In this document: positions 53,727-62,555 of the stretch, one piece after another
Layout: the number at the start of each line of letters is the position of its first letter
How positions within the stretch are numbered: position 1 is the stretch's first letter
Source: Kaistia soli DSM 19436
GTDB lineage: Bacteria; Pseudomonadota; Alphaproteobacteria; Rhizobiales; Kaistiaceae
Assembly: GCF_900129325.1 (NCBI RefSeq)
Contig: NZ_FQUP01000001.1
Span: 1,178,001-1,242,000, forward strand
Reading direction: 5' to 3'
DNA length: 64,000 bases
Position numbers and translations under genes: made by a program
Notes under the pieces: generated by a model
Database searches by the model: none
What the model was told of the DNA's origin: nothing
Seen by the model: only the letters and a program-made list of their open reading frames with translations

Positions 53727-55019
53727 TTGGCCATTCGTCTCGATCAGTCCGAAGCCGATTTCGAGCAGCGTTTCGTCGCGCTGCTCTCCGCCAAGCGCGA
53801 GGTTTCCGAGGATGTCGATGCGACCGTGCGCGCTATCCTCGCCGATATTCGCGCCCGTGGCGATGCAGCCGTTCTCGAATATACGGCGCGCTTCGACCGC
53901 CTGCCCCTGACGGCCGAGAAGCTGCGCGTCAGCGAGGCCGAATTTGAGGATGCGGCGCTCGCCGTCGAGGACAAGACGCTGGCGGCGCTGACCTTGGCTC
54001 GCGACCGCATCCGCGCCCATCATGCTCGCCAGAAGCCAGTCGACGATCGTTATGTCGATGCGCTCGGCGTCGAGCTCGGCTCGCGCTGGACGGCCATCGA
54101 GGCGGTTGGGCTTTATGTGCCAGGCGGCACCGCGTCCTATCCGAGTTCCGTGCTGATGAACGCCGTCCCGGCCAAGGTCGCCGGCGTCGACCGTGTCGTC
54201 ATGGTTGTTCCCTCGCCGGACGGCATCATCAATCCGCTGGTTCTGGTCGCTGCGAAGCTTGCCGGTGTCGACGAACTCTACCGGATCGGCGGCGCGCAGG
54301 CGATCGGTGCGCTCGCCTATGGGACGAAATCCATCCCGCCGGTCTACAAGATCGTCGGGCCGGGCAATGCCTATGTGGCGGCCGCCAAGCGGCAGGTATT
54401 CGGAACGGTCGGCATCGACATGATCGCCGGCCCGTCGGAGGTACTGGTGATCGCGGATGGCGACAACGATCCGGACTGGATCGCCGCCGACCTCCTGGCG
54501 CAGGCCGAGCATGACACGGCGGCGCAATCGATCCTCATCACCGACGATGCAGGCTTTGCCACCGCGGTCGAAGCGGCCGTCGAACGGCAGCTGAAGACAT
54601 TGCCGCGTGGTGAGACGGCCGCGGCCAGCTGGCGCGATTATGGCGCGGTGATCCTCGTCGCTTCGCTCGCCGACGCCGTGCCGCTGGCCAACCGCATCGC
54701 GCCGGAGCATCTCGAAATCGCCGTGGCCGATGCCGGGCCCTATCTCGAAGGCGTTCGCAATGCCGGGGCGATCTTCATCGGCCGCTCGACGCCCGAGGTG
54801 ATCGGCGACTATGTCGGCGGCTCGAACCATGTCCTGCCGACCGCGCGCTCGGCCCGCTTTTCCTCCGGTCTCTCGGTGCTCGATTTCATGAAGCGCACGT
54901 CGCTGCTGAAAACCGGGCCGGAGCAGCTGCGCGCGCTCGGTCCAGCGGCGATCACCCTGGCCGAAGCTGAGGGGCTCGGGGCCCATGCCCGGTCGGTGGC
55001 TATCCGGCTCAATTTGTAG
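53727..55019 (+). CDS. hisD: Histidinol dehydrogenase
   Basis: 430 residues. NAD-dependent zinc enzyme for the last two steps of histidine synthesis, L-histidinol to L-histidine. Recognised by [60 protein letters not shown], the zinc/catalytic region AEHDTAAQS, and RIAPEHLEI with the catalytic Glu/His. The start is TTG at 53727, preceded by AGAAGGAG at 8 bp; no ATG fits. Confidence 0.97.
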   Translation: MAIRLDQSEADFEQRFVALLSAKREVSEDVDATVRAILADIRARGDAAVLEYTARFDRLPLTAEKLRVSEAEFEDAALAVEDKTLAALTLARDRIRAHHARQKPVDDRYVDALGVELGSRWTAIEAVGLYVPGGTASYPSSVLMNAVPAKVAGVDRVVMVVPSPDGIINPLVLVAAKLAGVDELYRIGGAQAIGALAYGTKSIPPVYKIVGPGNAYVAAAKRQVFGTVGIDMIAGPSEVLVIADGDNDPDWIAADLLAQAEHDTAAQSILITDDAGFATAVEAAVERQLKTLPRGETAAASWRDYGAVILVASLADAVPLANRIAPEHLEIAVADAGPYLEGVRNAGAIFIGRSTPEVIGDYVGGSNHVLPTARSARFSSGLSVLDFMKRTSLLKTGPEQLRALGPAAITLAEAEGLGAHARSVAIRLNL

Positions 55020-55065
55020 CAGGATCGCGGGCGGAAGCGCGCCAGGGGGGCCGGACCGGAGACCG

Positions 55066-55554
55066 ATGACGGACGGGAGCGAGGACGAGGCAGGACGACT
55101 GGTCGCCGTCGAGCTGGACGGCGCCTCGATCGGGCGCTCGACGCCCGATGTCGAGCATGAACGGCGGATCGCGATCTACGACCTGATCGAGGATAACCGC
55201 TTCGTGCTGCCCGGCCATCCGACGGGCGCTTATCGGCTGCATCTCGCCGTACGCGACAGCCGCCTCGTCTTCGACGTGCGCGACGCCGACGACGGGCCGC
55301 TGGTGCTGCACATCCTGTCGCTGACGCCGCTCCGCAAGATCGTACGCGACTATTTCACCATCTGCGACAGCTACTATGCGGCCATTCGAACCGCGACGCC
55401 GAGCCAGATCGAGACCATCGACATGGGGCGGCGCGGCGTTCATGACGAAGGTTCGCAGCTGTTGATGGATCGCCTCGCCGGCAAGATCATCGTCGATTTC
55501 GAGACGGCACGGCGGCTGTTCACCCTCGTCTGCGCGCTGCACTGGAAGGGTTGA
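55066..55554 (+). CDS. UPF0262 family protein
   Basis: 162 residues from [40 protein letters not shown] and [14 protein letters not shown] with [12 protein letters not shown] are hallmarks of UPF0262, an alphaproteobacterial family normally downstream of hisD. Cytoplasmic, function unknown. I chose the ATG at 55066 rather than one inside hisD. Confidence 0.92.
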   Translation: MTDGSEDEAGRLVAVELDGASIGRSTPDVEHERRIAIYDLIEDNRFVLPGHPTGAYRLHLAVRDSRLVFDVRDADDGPLVLHILSLTPLRKIVRDYFTICDSYYAAIRTATPSQIETIDMGRRGVHDEGSQLLMDRLAGKIIVDFETARRLFTLVCALHWKG

Positions 55555-55558
55555 GCGC

Positions 55559-56047
55559 TTGGGCGCGGGGACCGACGGCGCCGTTGCACCGCCTCCTGCC
55601 CCGGCGACAGCCCGGCCCCCGCGCTCCGTCCTCTTCGTCTGCGGCATGAACAGCGTGCGCTCCCCGATGGGGGCAGCCATCACACGGAGGCTGTTTCCAC
55701 GCGGGCTCTATGTCGCCTCGGCCGGCGTCCGCAAGGGCGAGCCGGACATGTTCGCCGTCTCAGTCATGGAGGAAGACGGCATCGACATCTCCCGTCACCG
55801 GTCGCAGACGATCGAGGATCTCGAGGATACCAATTTCGACGTCGTCATCACGCTTGCGCCCGAAGCGCATCACCGCGCGCTCGAATTGACCCGCACCATG
55901 GCGGTGTCGGTCGAATACTGGCCGACCGCCGATCCGACGCTGACAAGCGGCACGCGTGAACAGATCCTCGACGCCTATCGGGCGGTTCGCGACCAGCTCG
56001 CCGAGCGGATCAAGGCGCGCTTCGGCTGGATGCCAACGGGCAGCTGA
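55559..56047 (+). CDS. Low-molecular-weight protein tyrosine phosphatase-like protein
   Basis: 162 residues. The P-loop VCGMNSVRSPM contains the C-x5-R-S signature of LMW phosphatases and arsenate reductases, preceded by a Pro/Ala-rich extension of about 20 residues. The general-acid Asp is probably in PTADPTLT. Starts at a TTG 5 bp after the UPF0262 gene; the conserved region begins only at RSVLFVCG, so the exact start is uncertain. In related genomes infA often follows, but it is absent here. Confidence 0.85.
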   Translation: MGAGTDGAVAPPPAPATARPPRSVLFVCGMNSVRSPMGAAITRRLFPRGLYVASAGVRKGEPDMFAVSVMEEDGIDISRHRSQTIEDLEDTNFDVVITLAPEAHHRALELTRTMAVSVEYWPTADPTLTSGTREQILDAYRAVRDQLAERIKARFGWMPTGS

Positions 56048-56124
56048 TTGGGGCGCCGGCGCTATGCCTTTGTGGACGAAATGATTAGTGTCCGCCGCGT
56101 GATTGTTCTCATTCCGGATTTCCG

Positions 56125-56748
56125 ATGACCGATACGCCGAAGCTCCTGCTCGCCTCCGCCAGCCCGCGGCGCCTGCAGCTCCTTGCCCAGGCGGGAATCG
56201 AGCCGGATGGGCTGATTCCGACCTCGCTCGACGAGACGCCGCTGAAGAACGAGTTGCCGCGCAGTCTCGCCAAGCGTCTCGCACGCGCCAAGGCAGAGGC
56301 GGCGCTGACGCTGTCCGCGCGCAATCCCGAGCAGGCCGGCTCCTATATCCTGGCCGCCGACACGGTCGTCGCCGTTGGGCGGCGCATCCTGCCTAAGGCC
56401 GAGTTTCAGGAGGAGGCGTCGGAGTGCCTGCTGCTGCTGTCGGGCCGATCGCACCATGTCTATACGGCGGTTGCCCTCGCAACGCCGAAGGGCACGATAC
56501 GCCAGCGCCTCGTCGAAACGAAAGTTCGCTTCAAGCGACTTTCCCGGCTTGAGATGGAGACCTATCTAGCCTCCGGAGAGTGGCGCGGCAAAGCCGGCGG
56601 CTATGCGATCCAGGGGCTTGCCGGCAGCTTCGTCGTGAAGCTCGTCGGATCCTACCCTTCCGTGGTCGGCCTGCCGCTCTTCGAAACGATCACCATGCTG
56701 GAGGGCGAAGGCTATCCAGCCAAGAAGGGTTGGCTCGAGCCTGCCTGA
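56125..56748 (+). CDS. maf: Maf-like nucleoside triphosphate pyrophosphatase
   Basis: 207 residues. Starts [19 protein letters not shown], the Maf signature, with ADTVV (catalytic Asp) near 78 and [12 protein letters not shown] near 160. Hydrolyses non-canonical or excess nucleoside triphosphates (dTTP/UTP-type substrates known for the family). Followed by yacG 11 bp downstream. Confidence 0.95.
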   Translation: MTDTPKLLLASASPRRLQLLAQAGIEPDGLIPTSLDETPLKNELPRSLAKRLARAKAEAALTLSARNPEQAGSYILAADTVVAVGRRILPKAEFQEEASECLLLLSGRSHHVYTAVALATPKGTIRQRLVETKVRFKRLSRLEMETYLASGEWRGKAGGYAIQGLAGSFVVKLVGSYPSVVGLPLFETITMLEGEGYPAKKGWLEPA

Positions 56749-56759
56749 CGGACCAAGAG

Positions 56760-56996
56760 ATGACCGACGACAAGACGACACCCGCGCGCGCGGCCGATAT
56801 CCTGCCGCTCCGCCCACGCCGCCCCTGCCCGATCTGCGGCAAGGATTCGCAGCGCGATGCCTATCCGTTCTGCTCCAAGCGCTGCAAGGATATTGACCTC
56901 AATTCTTGGCTTTCCGGCCGCTACGCGATTCCCGCCGTCGAAAGCGAGGACAGCGACCCGGTTCTCGACGACGATGGCGCGGCCGACGATCGGTGA
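56760..56996 (+). CDS. yacG: DNA gyrase inhibitor YacG
   Basis: 78 residues. Zinc site CPICGK and [17 protein letters not shown] with GRYAIP are the YacG signature. The small protein binds gyrase GyrB in E. coli. Usual position after maf. The acidic C-terminal tail ([15 protein letters not shown]) is typical. Confidence 0.94.
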   Translation: MTDDKTTPARAADILPLRPRRPCPICGKDSQRDAYPFCSKRCKDIDLNSWLSGRYAIPAVESEDSDPVLDDDGAADDR

Positions 56997-57098
56997 GCGG
57001 ACAAACCATCCACAACGAGCGTTTCGAGGCTCTGGACAGGTTCGGCGCGCTCCCCTATAAGGCCGCAGTCTTCGCAGCGCCAAGCGCGCCGCGCGGGG

Positions 57099-57174
57099 GC
57101 CTGGGTAGCTCAGTTGGTAGAGCAGCGGATTGAAAATCCGCGTGTCGGTGGTTCGATTCCGCCCCCAGGCACCA
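57099..57174 (+). tRNA. tRNA-Phe (GAA)
   Basis: 76 bases including CCA. Acceptor GCCTGGG/CCCAGGC, D-arm TAGCTCAGTTGGTAGAGC, and anticodon stem GCGGA/TCCGC with loop TTGAAAA, anticodon GAA. T-arm GGTTCGATTCC. A tyrosine integrase gene begins about 80 bp downstream, so the 3' half is the probable attachment site of the second element. Confidence 0.97.
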
Positions 57175-57256
57175 AAGACCTTTGAAATCAAACAGTTGGG
57201 CCGGTTGGAATCCCTGAAATATCCCAACCTGTTCACGGTCTATTCGGCTGCCGTTT

Positions 57257-58360
57257 TTAGCTGGCGTCGTTGATCCGACGCAGAACGTTCTCAGCCATCT
57301 TCCGCTGCCGAGCGCTGCGCGTGTAGCGGTCGATTTCCTTCGTGGTCGTGTGGCCGGTGATCGACATGATTTCCCGGTCGGAACAGCCGAGCTCCGCGAG
57401 CCGAGCGGCAGCCGCTTTCCTCAGACCATGCGACGAACAGTCCGACAGTCCGGCATCGTTGCACCACTTGCGCATCCGGTTGCCAAAACCGTTGCCGGTG
57501 AACGGCTTCCCGAATGTCGTCTTCAGATAGGTCAAGTCGCCCGTGGGGCTGGCGTCGATGATACGCTGAAGCTCCGGGATGATCGGTATCTCCATACGGG
57601 CCGGCTTGCGGTTTCTGCCCTTGAATTGTGTGAAAATCAGCCAACCGTCGCGGACGTGCTGCCTGCCGAGAACGACGATGTCGGAGCGCCGCTGGCCGGT
57701 ATAGAGCAGCAGCGCCATGGCGAGACGCGCCGTCGTCCCGACAGGGTAATGCTCTTCGAACCTCTCGACCTCATCTAGCGTCCACGCATGGAAGCCGTCG
57801 CCCTGCCGCGGCTTGTAAGCGACATCGCGCGCGTGGTTGGCAGTGAGCTTCTCCGTCGTCTCGGCTTCCATAGCCCAGGCGAAAATCTGTCGGAATGCTT
57901 TGACGCGGACGTTCGCCGCCTCTGGCAGTCGCGCCTTCCTGTCACGCAGGACCTTGATCGCCTTCGGTGTCATCCGGTCGAGCGGGAAATCGGCATAGAG
58001 CGTCTTCGCGCCAGGCTCTGTCGGCTCGTTCAAGCAGTGTTCGACCACCTGCTTGCGGACATACCGGGTTCGCTCATCGAGCGACATGAAGGCGTCCGAC
58101 TGGTAGTACGCCTCGCAGAGCCACCGGAGGGTGTCTGGCATTGCCGCGCGCAGACGCCGTCCCTCCTCCTTCGCTCTCATCGGCTTCGGCGCAATCCGAC
58201 CTGCGCAAGCTTCTTGGTATGCCGCGATCATCTCGGGCGAGTTGGGCTCGCCAGGCAATGCGATCTTCCTGCCCCCTGGCGGCTTGTAGTAGTATCTTAT
58301 TCGTCCGTGCCGATCGGTGTCGGCATGGACATACTTCGGCAAATCTCTTGCCATAGCCAT
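57257..58360 (-). CDS. int: Tyrosine integrase of element 2
   Basis: 367 residues, unrelated in detail to the first integrase. N-terminal segment 1-60 has a basic beta-rich arm domain (RYYYKPPGGRKIALPG), core-binding domain about 75-180, catalytic domain 190-360. Catalytic residues R224 (TGQRRSD), K247 (FKGRN), H311 and R314 (HGLRK), H337 (TGHTT) and Y346 (DRYTRSA) are all present. Transcribed toward tRNA-Phe, whose 3' end is probably its target. Confidence 0.93.
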   Translation of the reverse strand: MAMARDLPKYVHADTDRHGRIRYYYKPPGGRKIALPGEPNSPEMIAAYQEACAGRIAPKPMRAKEEGRRLRAAMPDTLRWLCEAYYQSDAFMSLDERTRYVRKQVVEHCLNEPTEPGAKTLYADFPLDRMTPKAIKVLRDRKARLPEAANVRVKAFRQIFAWAMEAETTEKLTANHARDVAYKPRQGDGFHAWTLDEVERFEEHYPVGTTARLAMALLLYTGQRRSDIVVLGRQHVRDGWLIFTQFKGRNRKPARMEIPIIPELQRIIDASPTGDLTYLKTTFGKPFTGNGFGNRMRKWCNDAGLSDCSSHGLRKAAAARLAELGCSDREIMSITGHTTTKEIDRYTRSARQRKMAENVLRRINDAS

Positions 58361-58366
58361 GCGCTC

Positions 58367-58612
58367 CTACGCCCGCACGCTCCCCCATGGATCGTCGCGG
58401 GCGTTTTCATCAGGGAGCGCATCAAAGCACTGGTCAAGCCTGCGCAGATCCCAAATGGTCCGAGCGTTAACGCGCTTCGGTCCGGGCATGCGTCCATCTT
58501 TGACCATCTCGTCGAACAGGGTGGGGGAGACGCCGACATAGGCGGCTGCTTCGGCTCGGTTCAGCCCCCTTGGCGCCAGAGATCGGGGCAAGACGTCTTT
58601 AGCCTGTGCCAT
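58367..58612 (-). CDS. AlpA/excisionase-like helix-turn-helix protein
   Basis: 81 residues. LNRAEAAAYVGVSPTLFDEM followed by PGPKRVNARTIWDLRRLDQ is the AlpA-type winged helix-turn-helix pattern. It lies 7 bp upstream of integrase in the same direction, the place of a directionality factor or integrase activator. Confidence 0.8.
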   Translation of the reverse strand: MAQAKDVLPRSLAPRGLNRAEAAAYVGVSPTLFDEMVKDGRMPGPKRVNARTIWDLRRLDQCFDALPDENARDDPWGSVRA

Positions 58613-58772
58613 GCTGCCCTACCACCAGCGAGCCTCGTCGATATCCGAGAATCTCGGCTGCTCGAAAGTGATTGGCGACGAGCACCTGGGCAAGGCTGCC
58701 CTTGCCTACCGGGAAGCGGGCGAACCGCCGGCCGGCAATGATGAGCGTCATGGCGTGCAGGATATGGTTCAT
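58599..58772 (-). CDS. Small protein of unknown function
   Basis: 57 residues (MNHILHAMTLIIAGRRFARF). The start overlaps the upstream stop (ATGA) and the end overlaps the AlpA-like gene by 14 bp. Basic and partly hydrophobic; no family recognised. Coupling supports it, composition is neutral. Confidence 0.4.
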   Translation of the reverse strand: MNHILHAMTLIIAGRRFARFPVGKGSLAQVLVANHFRAAEILGYRRGSLVVGQHGTG

Positions 58773-59029
58773 GCCACCATGCCCCGTCTGATCAGTTCAT
58801 CACGGAGATCCTGCTTCTCGGCTTCGGTGCGAGGCCGTAGCGAGCCGGTGAGCCGCATCACTGCGTCGGCAGCTTCACGGTCGAATGGGCGATCGAGATC
58901 GACGTCGAAGCCGCGCGGGTAGAAGTTCGTGTAGATGGCATCCCTGCCATCCGTCCATCCGCCTCGAACGAGTAGGAGTGAATGGCCTTCGGCTTCGACG
59001 GCGGCGATATAGTCGGCGGCCCGGTTCAT
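58769..59029 (-). CDS. Protein of unknown function, element 2
   Basis: 86 residues starting MNRAADYIAAVEAEGHSLLL. Short beta segment followed by a helical C-terminus with charged residues (RTEAEKQDLRDELIRRG). Overlaps both neighbours by 4 bp. No recognised family. Confidence 0.55.
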   Translation of the reverse strand: MNRAADYIAAVEAEGHSLLLVRGGWTDGRDAIYTNFYPRGFDVDLDRPFDREAADAVMRLTGSLRPRTEAEKQDLRDELIRRGMVA

Positions 59030-59244
59030 GTGGCACCCCCCTTCTGCTTTGGGGGCAGCGCCTCGAGGTCGTCACGGACCTTCTCGCCGAGGTCACGAGC
59101 AACCCAAAGCAGAGCCGACAGTCGAGGCCATTCGCCTTGACCGCCGGCGCCCGCTTCCTCCAGGACCATGTCGACCATCGTGTCGAGCAAATGATAGAGG
59201 TGTCCAGCATCGCTGCTGATGTCGTCGAGCGTGGCCTGAGTCAT
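59026..59244 (-). CDS. Small helical protein of unknown function
   Basis: 72 residues, acidic and helical (ISSDAGHLYHLLDTMVDMVL). ATGA overlaps on both sides. No named domain. Confidence 0.55.
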   Translation of the reverse strand: MTQATLDDISSDAGHLYHLLDTMVDMVLEEAGAGGQGEWPRLSALLWVARDLGEKVRDDLEALPPKQKGGAT

Positions 59245-59918
59245 GCCGCACCGCCCTCAGGCTGCGCCACGATCTCGCCGATCAGGCTTGAGATAAGCGA
59301 TCCCAGGATGGTAGAGGCGGTGCTGGTGCCATCTTCGTCTGCCCAATGTCGAATGGGATCGTCCGCGGCCGCGATCGAAGCCCAGGCTCTTGCCTTGACC
59401 CGGAAGTCATCCAGCGTCACTGCGGGCTGGGTTGCAATGTCGTCTAGCAGGCCGAAATACTCGTCGGCGGCCGCGTCGTAACCCCTCTCGACGACGTCAT
59501 GCCCGTTGTCGAGCTCGAAGGCTGTAAAAGCCCTCCGCCAACCGTCGCGGGCGAACGCCAGTTCCTCGACCCGCTTGCGCACTTCGTCCGTGAGATTCGG
59601 TCTACCGCCGACGGCAGCGGACACCAGGCGGTCAATCGCATAATCGCTGTATGGCCTGCCCAACTCCGGGGTCAACCCCGGATTGAACAGGCGGCGATCA
59701 GCAGGCAATGCGGTAAGCGCCGCAGGTCTCATCGCGCTGATAAACCGGCTGCGGCTTGCGTTCACGGCACTCATATCCGCCTCAGCCTGCCGATAAGCTG
59801 GCAGTATCGCTCCAAGCCTTTCGCCGAGCTCCACCAGAGACTGAAGTGCCGTCGCGGCGTCGGCGCATGCGCCCTCTTTCGCCGGCGAGGCCGACGTACT
59901 ATCTTCCTGCCTTGTCAT
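59241..59918 (-). CDS. Protein of unknown function, element 2
   Basis: 225 residues, mostly alpha-helical and acidic, no membrane segment, Cys pair or nucleotide motif. N-terminal 30 residues look disordered. Co-directional with the small genes that lead to integrase. Preceded by a GC-rich inverted repeat (CGGGGC...GCCCCG at 59950-59980). I cannot assign a family. Confidence 0.6.
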   Translation of the reverse strand: MTRQEDSTSASPAKEGACADAATALQSLVELGERLGAILPAYRQAEADMSAVNASRSRFISAMRPAALTALPADRRLFNPGLTPELGRPYSDYAIDRLVSAAVGGRPNLTDEVRKRVEELAFARDGWRRAFTAFELDNGHDVVERGYDAAADEYFGLLDDIATQPAVTLDDFRVKARAWASIAAADDPIRHWADEDGTSTASTILGSLISSLIGEIVAQPEGGAA

Positions 59919-59969
59919 CTTCGGGTTCTCCCGTTGGTGCCGGCGACGACGGGGCTTGTTCCGCCAAGA

Positions 59970-60059
59970 TCACTGCCCCGTCGCCGCACCCCTCAGCAGT
60001 GCCGGATGGCGCCCGCCAAACTCGAAATCATCCTGCCTGCTTGCTCGCGGCCGGTTCAT
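59970..60059 (-). CDS. Possible very small coupled gene (29 residues)
   Basis: MNRPRASRQDDFEFGGRHPA begins in an ATGA overlap with the ribbon-helix-helix stop and ends 51 bp before the next gene. Only the coupling argues for it. Confidence 0.25.
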   Translation of the reverse strand: MNRPRASRQDDFEFGGRHPALLRGAATGQ

Positions 60060-60247
60060 GTCCCCGCTTCGGGGGCAGACGACGCGGCAACGCTCTTCAT
60101 CCCCTCGTCGATCAGGAACCGGATCGCCTCGGCACGGCTGTTCAGCCGACGGGCGAACCGGATGTCGTCGACCGCCTTCACCTCGCTCTGGCTCATGTGA
60201 AGCGCGATTCGTTCGGATCTAACATCCTCAGCGCGGGGATCATTCAT
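60056..60247 (-). CDS. Ribbon-helix-helix DNA-binding protein (leftward paralogue)
   Basis: 63 residues. The beta strand RIALHMS and helices SEVKAVDDIRFARRLNSRAE and AIRFLIDEGM form a ribbon-helix-helix (Arc/MetJ) fold. It aligns without gaps with the first 50 residues of the divergent protein at 60376. Both begin at equivalent methionines and share RAEAxRxL. Probably binds the 9-bp repeats in the shared intergenic region and represses one or both promoters. Confidence 0.8.
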   Translation of the reverse strand: MNDPRAEDVRSERIALHMSQSEVKAVDDIRFARRLNSRAEAIRFLIDEGMKSVAASSAPEAGT

Positions 60248-60375
60248 CCGTGGTTACCTTGTGCCAGTGGCACTTCATGTGCCGTTAACGATGATGCTAG
60301 TTGTGCCAGTTGTGCTAGTCAACGACGATTCAGCGCTGCTTGTGCTATCTGTGCCTGTAGCGTATGTTGCGCCGC
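60248..60375. promoter_or_regulatory. Shared operator array between divergent ribbon-helix-helix genes
   Basis: Repeats of the 9-mer TTGTGCYAG: tandem TGATGCTAG, TTGTGCCAG and TTGTGCTAG at 60292-60318, and TTGTGCTAT plus CTGTGCCTG at 60340-60357. A palindrome GTGCCAGTGGCAC lies at 60261-60273 and TGTGCC at 60278. The 9-bp spacing fits cooperative binding of ribbon-helix-helix dimers along one face. Confidence 0.75.
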
Positions 60376-60954
60376 ATGACTGACGAGCCCAAAGATGAGC
60401 CGAGAGATCAGCGGATACCGATCATGATGTCGGCGTCCGAGGTACAGGCGATTGATGACTGGATGTTCGCCAACCGCATCAGAACGAGAGCGGAAGCGGT
60501 CCGCCGGCTGTGCGAGACGGGTATTGCGGTTGACAGGCATGTACTCTTCGAGAGCCGCCTCGCGTTGGCGGACGCGTTCTCCGGTCTGGTCCGCGCTCTC
60601 GTCGACCCGGAGCAGGTCGAACCGAACAGACTCAAATTCGAGGGCGCTGGCGCGGCCACAGAGCGACATATCCTGGATAGTTTGAAGGAATTGGCTGCGG
60701 CGTGTTTAGCGGTCGACAGCCAACTTGAAGTGCTGTTAATAGCCCGTGGCATCGGGGACATTGCATCCGCCAAGCAGATGGGTGCGAGGCCTGCCGAATT
60801 TATGTCGTTTGTTCGCCGCATCGAAGAAATTGAGGAGCGGGAACGTGGGGAGCGCCAACAGGCCCGAAAGAACTCCCGTCGCGCACTGCAACTGGACGAG
60901 GATTCAAACGAGGCGATCGAGGCTCGAACGACAGACGATACGACACGCGAGTGA
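60376..60954 (+). CDS. Ribbon-helix-helix protein with C-terminal extension (rightward paralogue)
   Basis: 192 residues from MTDEPKDEPRDQ; the ATG at 60364 is possible but 60376 aligns exactly with the start of the short paralogue. Residues 10-50 are the ribbon-helix-helix domain (PIMMSASEVQAIDDWMFANR). The remaining 140 residues are helical with a charged C-terminus (ERERGERQQARKNSRRALQ), resembling MobC or phage accessory regulators in layout only. Divergent from the short paralogue across the repeat array; convergent with the DUF3102-like gene. Confidence 0.75.
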   Translation: MTDEPKDEPRDQRIPIMMSASEVQAIDDWMFANRIRTRAEAVRRLCETGIAVDRHVLFESRLALADAFSGLVRALVDPEQVEPNRLKFEGAGAATERHILDSLKELAAACLAVDSQLEVLLIARGIGDIASAKQMGARPAEFMSFVRRIEEIEERERGERQQARKNSRRALQLDEDSNEAIEARTTDDTTRE

Positions 60955-60967
60955 ATTGGCCTGGTGA

Positions 60968-62041
60968 TCATGACTTCGCGCCATCCAAATCGGTGACGTC
61001 GGCATCGAACGTCATGCGTGCGCTGCCAATCGAGGCGATCATCTGAGCCAGCCGGCCGCAGCGTTCGGCTACACCATGGGCGATGCCAGCGACCTTGCCG
61101 CTGTGCTGGTACTCCAGTCCCTCGATGACAACTGCCAGTCGGGTCATGGTCTGGTCGAAGTCGCCGAGCTGATCAAGGAGATTGCGGGCCTCGACGTCGG
61201 AGTTCTCCTGCGCGCTGAGAAATGCTCTGTGCGTCTCGACAGATTTCCGCAGGGCCTCCTCGATACCGCGCAGTCGATCGGCGCTGGCCTTCGCCTCCGC
61301 TTCTTTGCGGCGCGCCTCGCGGACGTCCTCAGCGACTTCGGCCAACGCAGCCCGCGCGGCGGCGGCGCCCTGCGCTTCGGCGGCAGCCGCGGCTTCAGCC
61401 CTTACCTTCTCGATCTCGCCGGCTAGTCGTTCGATTTCCGCCTTCGCTGCGACCTCGGCTTCCGCGCGCGCTTGCACGCGCACGAGCTCGGCGTTCTCCG
61501 CCAGGGCCTCTGCCTGCTTCTTAAAGCTGGCCATGTCGGCCCAAGCCTGCTGAGCATCGGCGCGCGCCCTCTCAGCCGTTCCAGTTGCACGAGCCGCTCT
61601 CGCCTCTGCTTCAGCGGCGTCGCCGAGTGTCTTGGCCAGCTCCTTTTTGAGCCGCTTGATCTCGACAGCTGATGTCGGATCTCCTTCACCGGCGCGAGCA
61701 AGCACGTCCTCGACGACATCGTCGGGAGTTGAGGGCGCTGCGAGTTCGTAGAGAGCGGTAACAGGCAAATTGCCCAGCGTGAGCATTTTGGCGCCGAACC
61801 GATCCGCCACCGCCATGAAGCGCTCGGCACTCTGCCTGCTCATGCCAAACTCAGCTTCGATCCATGCGAGAAACTTCCCATGGCCGAGCTCGGCCTTCAC
61901 GAAGTGCAGGTCCCGGCCAATTTCGATTATGTCGGATGCCGAACGCTGCATCCGAAGCCGGATGCGCGCCGCGGCCTCGCGAATGCTTCCCGTATCGTCC
62001 AGCCCGAGCGAGTGATAGTCGAAGGTCGCGACCTGGTTCAC
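60968..62041 (-). CDS. DUF3102-like coiled-coil protein
   Basis: 357 residues from a GTG that overlaps the upstream stop. The N-terminal 100 residues (IIEIGRDLHFVKAELGHGKF, then EFGMSRQSAERFMAVA) match the DUF3102 type of mobile-element proteins, which look DNA-associated. Residues about 125-290 are a long Ala/Glu/Arg coiled coil; the end is globular. Function unknown. Confidence 0.78.
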   Translation of the reverse strand: MNQVATFDYHSLGLDDTGSIREAAARIRLRMQRSASDIIEIGRDLHFVKAELGHGKFLAWIEAEFGMSRQSAERFMAVADRFGAKMLTLGNLPVTALYELAAPSTPDDVVEDVLARAGEGDPTSAVEIKRLKKELAKTLGDAAEAEARAARATGTAERARADAQQAWADMASFKKQAEALAENAELVRVQARAEAEVAAKAEIERLAGEIEKVRAEAAAAAEAQGAAAARAALAEVAEDVREARRKEAEAKASADRLRGIEEALRKSVETHRAFLSAQENSDVEARNLLDQLGDFDQTMTRLAVVIEGLEYQHSGKVAGIAHGVAERCGRLAQMIASIGSARMTFDADVTDLDGAKS

Positions 62042-62487
62042 CGTGCGCCTCCCCGGAGTTTGCGAAGGGCGTCGAGCTGAACGGCGAACTGCTCTGCCAT
62101 CTCCTTGACCCTCGCCTTAATCTCGGCGCGGGTCCATGACGCGGCGATTCCGGCGAGGATCACTTCGGCCGCCGTGCGTTCCGCTACCTGCAGGAAGCTC
62201 AGTTCCGTGGCGCTAAAGGTGTCGCGCGAATCGTCAGGGATCTCCTTTGCCTCGCGCGCCTTCACATTCAGGCCAAAAGGCGCGTAGATCGTGCGCGTCA
62301 TGTTGACATAGGCGAGATCGGGCCGGCTCGCACCCTCGCCGTTGCCGTCGATATATTCGACGAACGCTTGAATGGCTTCGGTCAGAGCAGCACGGTCGGC
62401 CTTGCCGGCTTCGCGAATAGCCTCAAGGTGCCGAGACCGCGGAGCTGAGACGCCGCCGTTCGAAGAGTGACTTGCCAGGATATTCAT
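62038..62487 (-). CDS. Protein of unknown function, first gene of a repressor-controlled leftward operon
   Basis: 149 residues from MNILASHSSNGGVSAPRS, largely helical; no family recognised. It is preceded by two copies of TCAAG-N5-CTTGA, the same operator found upstream of the Cro-like gene, so it is probably repressed in the integrated state and co-expressed with the DUF3102-like gene. Confidence 0.6.
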   Translation of the reverse strand: MNILASHSSNGGVSAPRSRHLEAIREAGKADRAALTEAIQAFVEYIDGNGEGASRPDLAYVNMTRTIYAPFGLNVKAREAKEIPDDSRDTFSATELSFLQVAERTAAEVILAGIAASWTRAEIKARVKEMAEQFAVQLDALRKLRGGAR

Positions 62488-62517
62488 TGAAGCTCCGCCG
62501 CATGAGAACGGAGCAAT

Positions 62518-62555
62518 TCAAGCACGACTTGATCTCTTCGTCAAGCGTCACTTGA
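62518..62555 (-). promoter_or_regulatory. Two operators TCAAG-N5-CTTGA before the leftward operon
   Basis: TCAAG-CACGA-CTTGA at 62518-62532 and TCAAG-CGTCA-CTTGA at 62541-62555, centres 23 bp apart. The second overlaps the end of the repressor gene. Same sequence and spacing as the site at 63282-63296. Confidence 0.75.
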
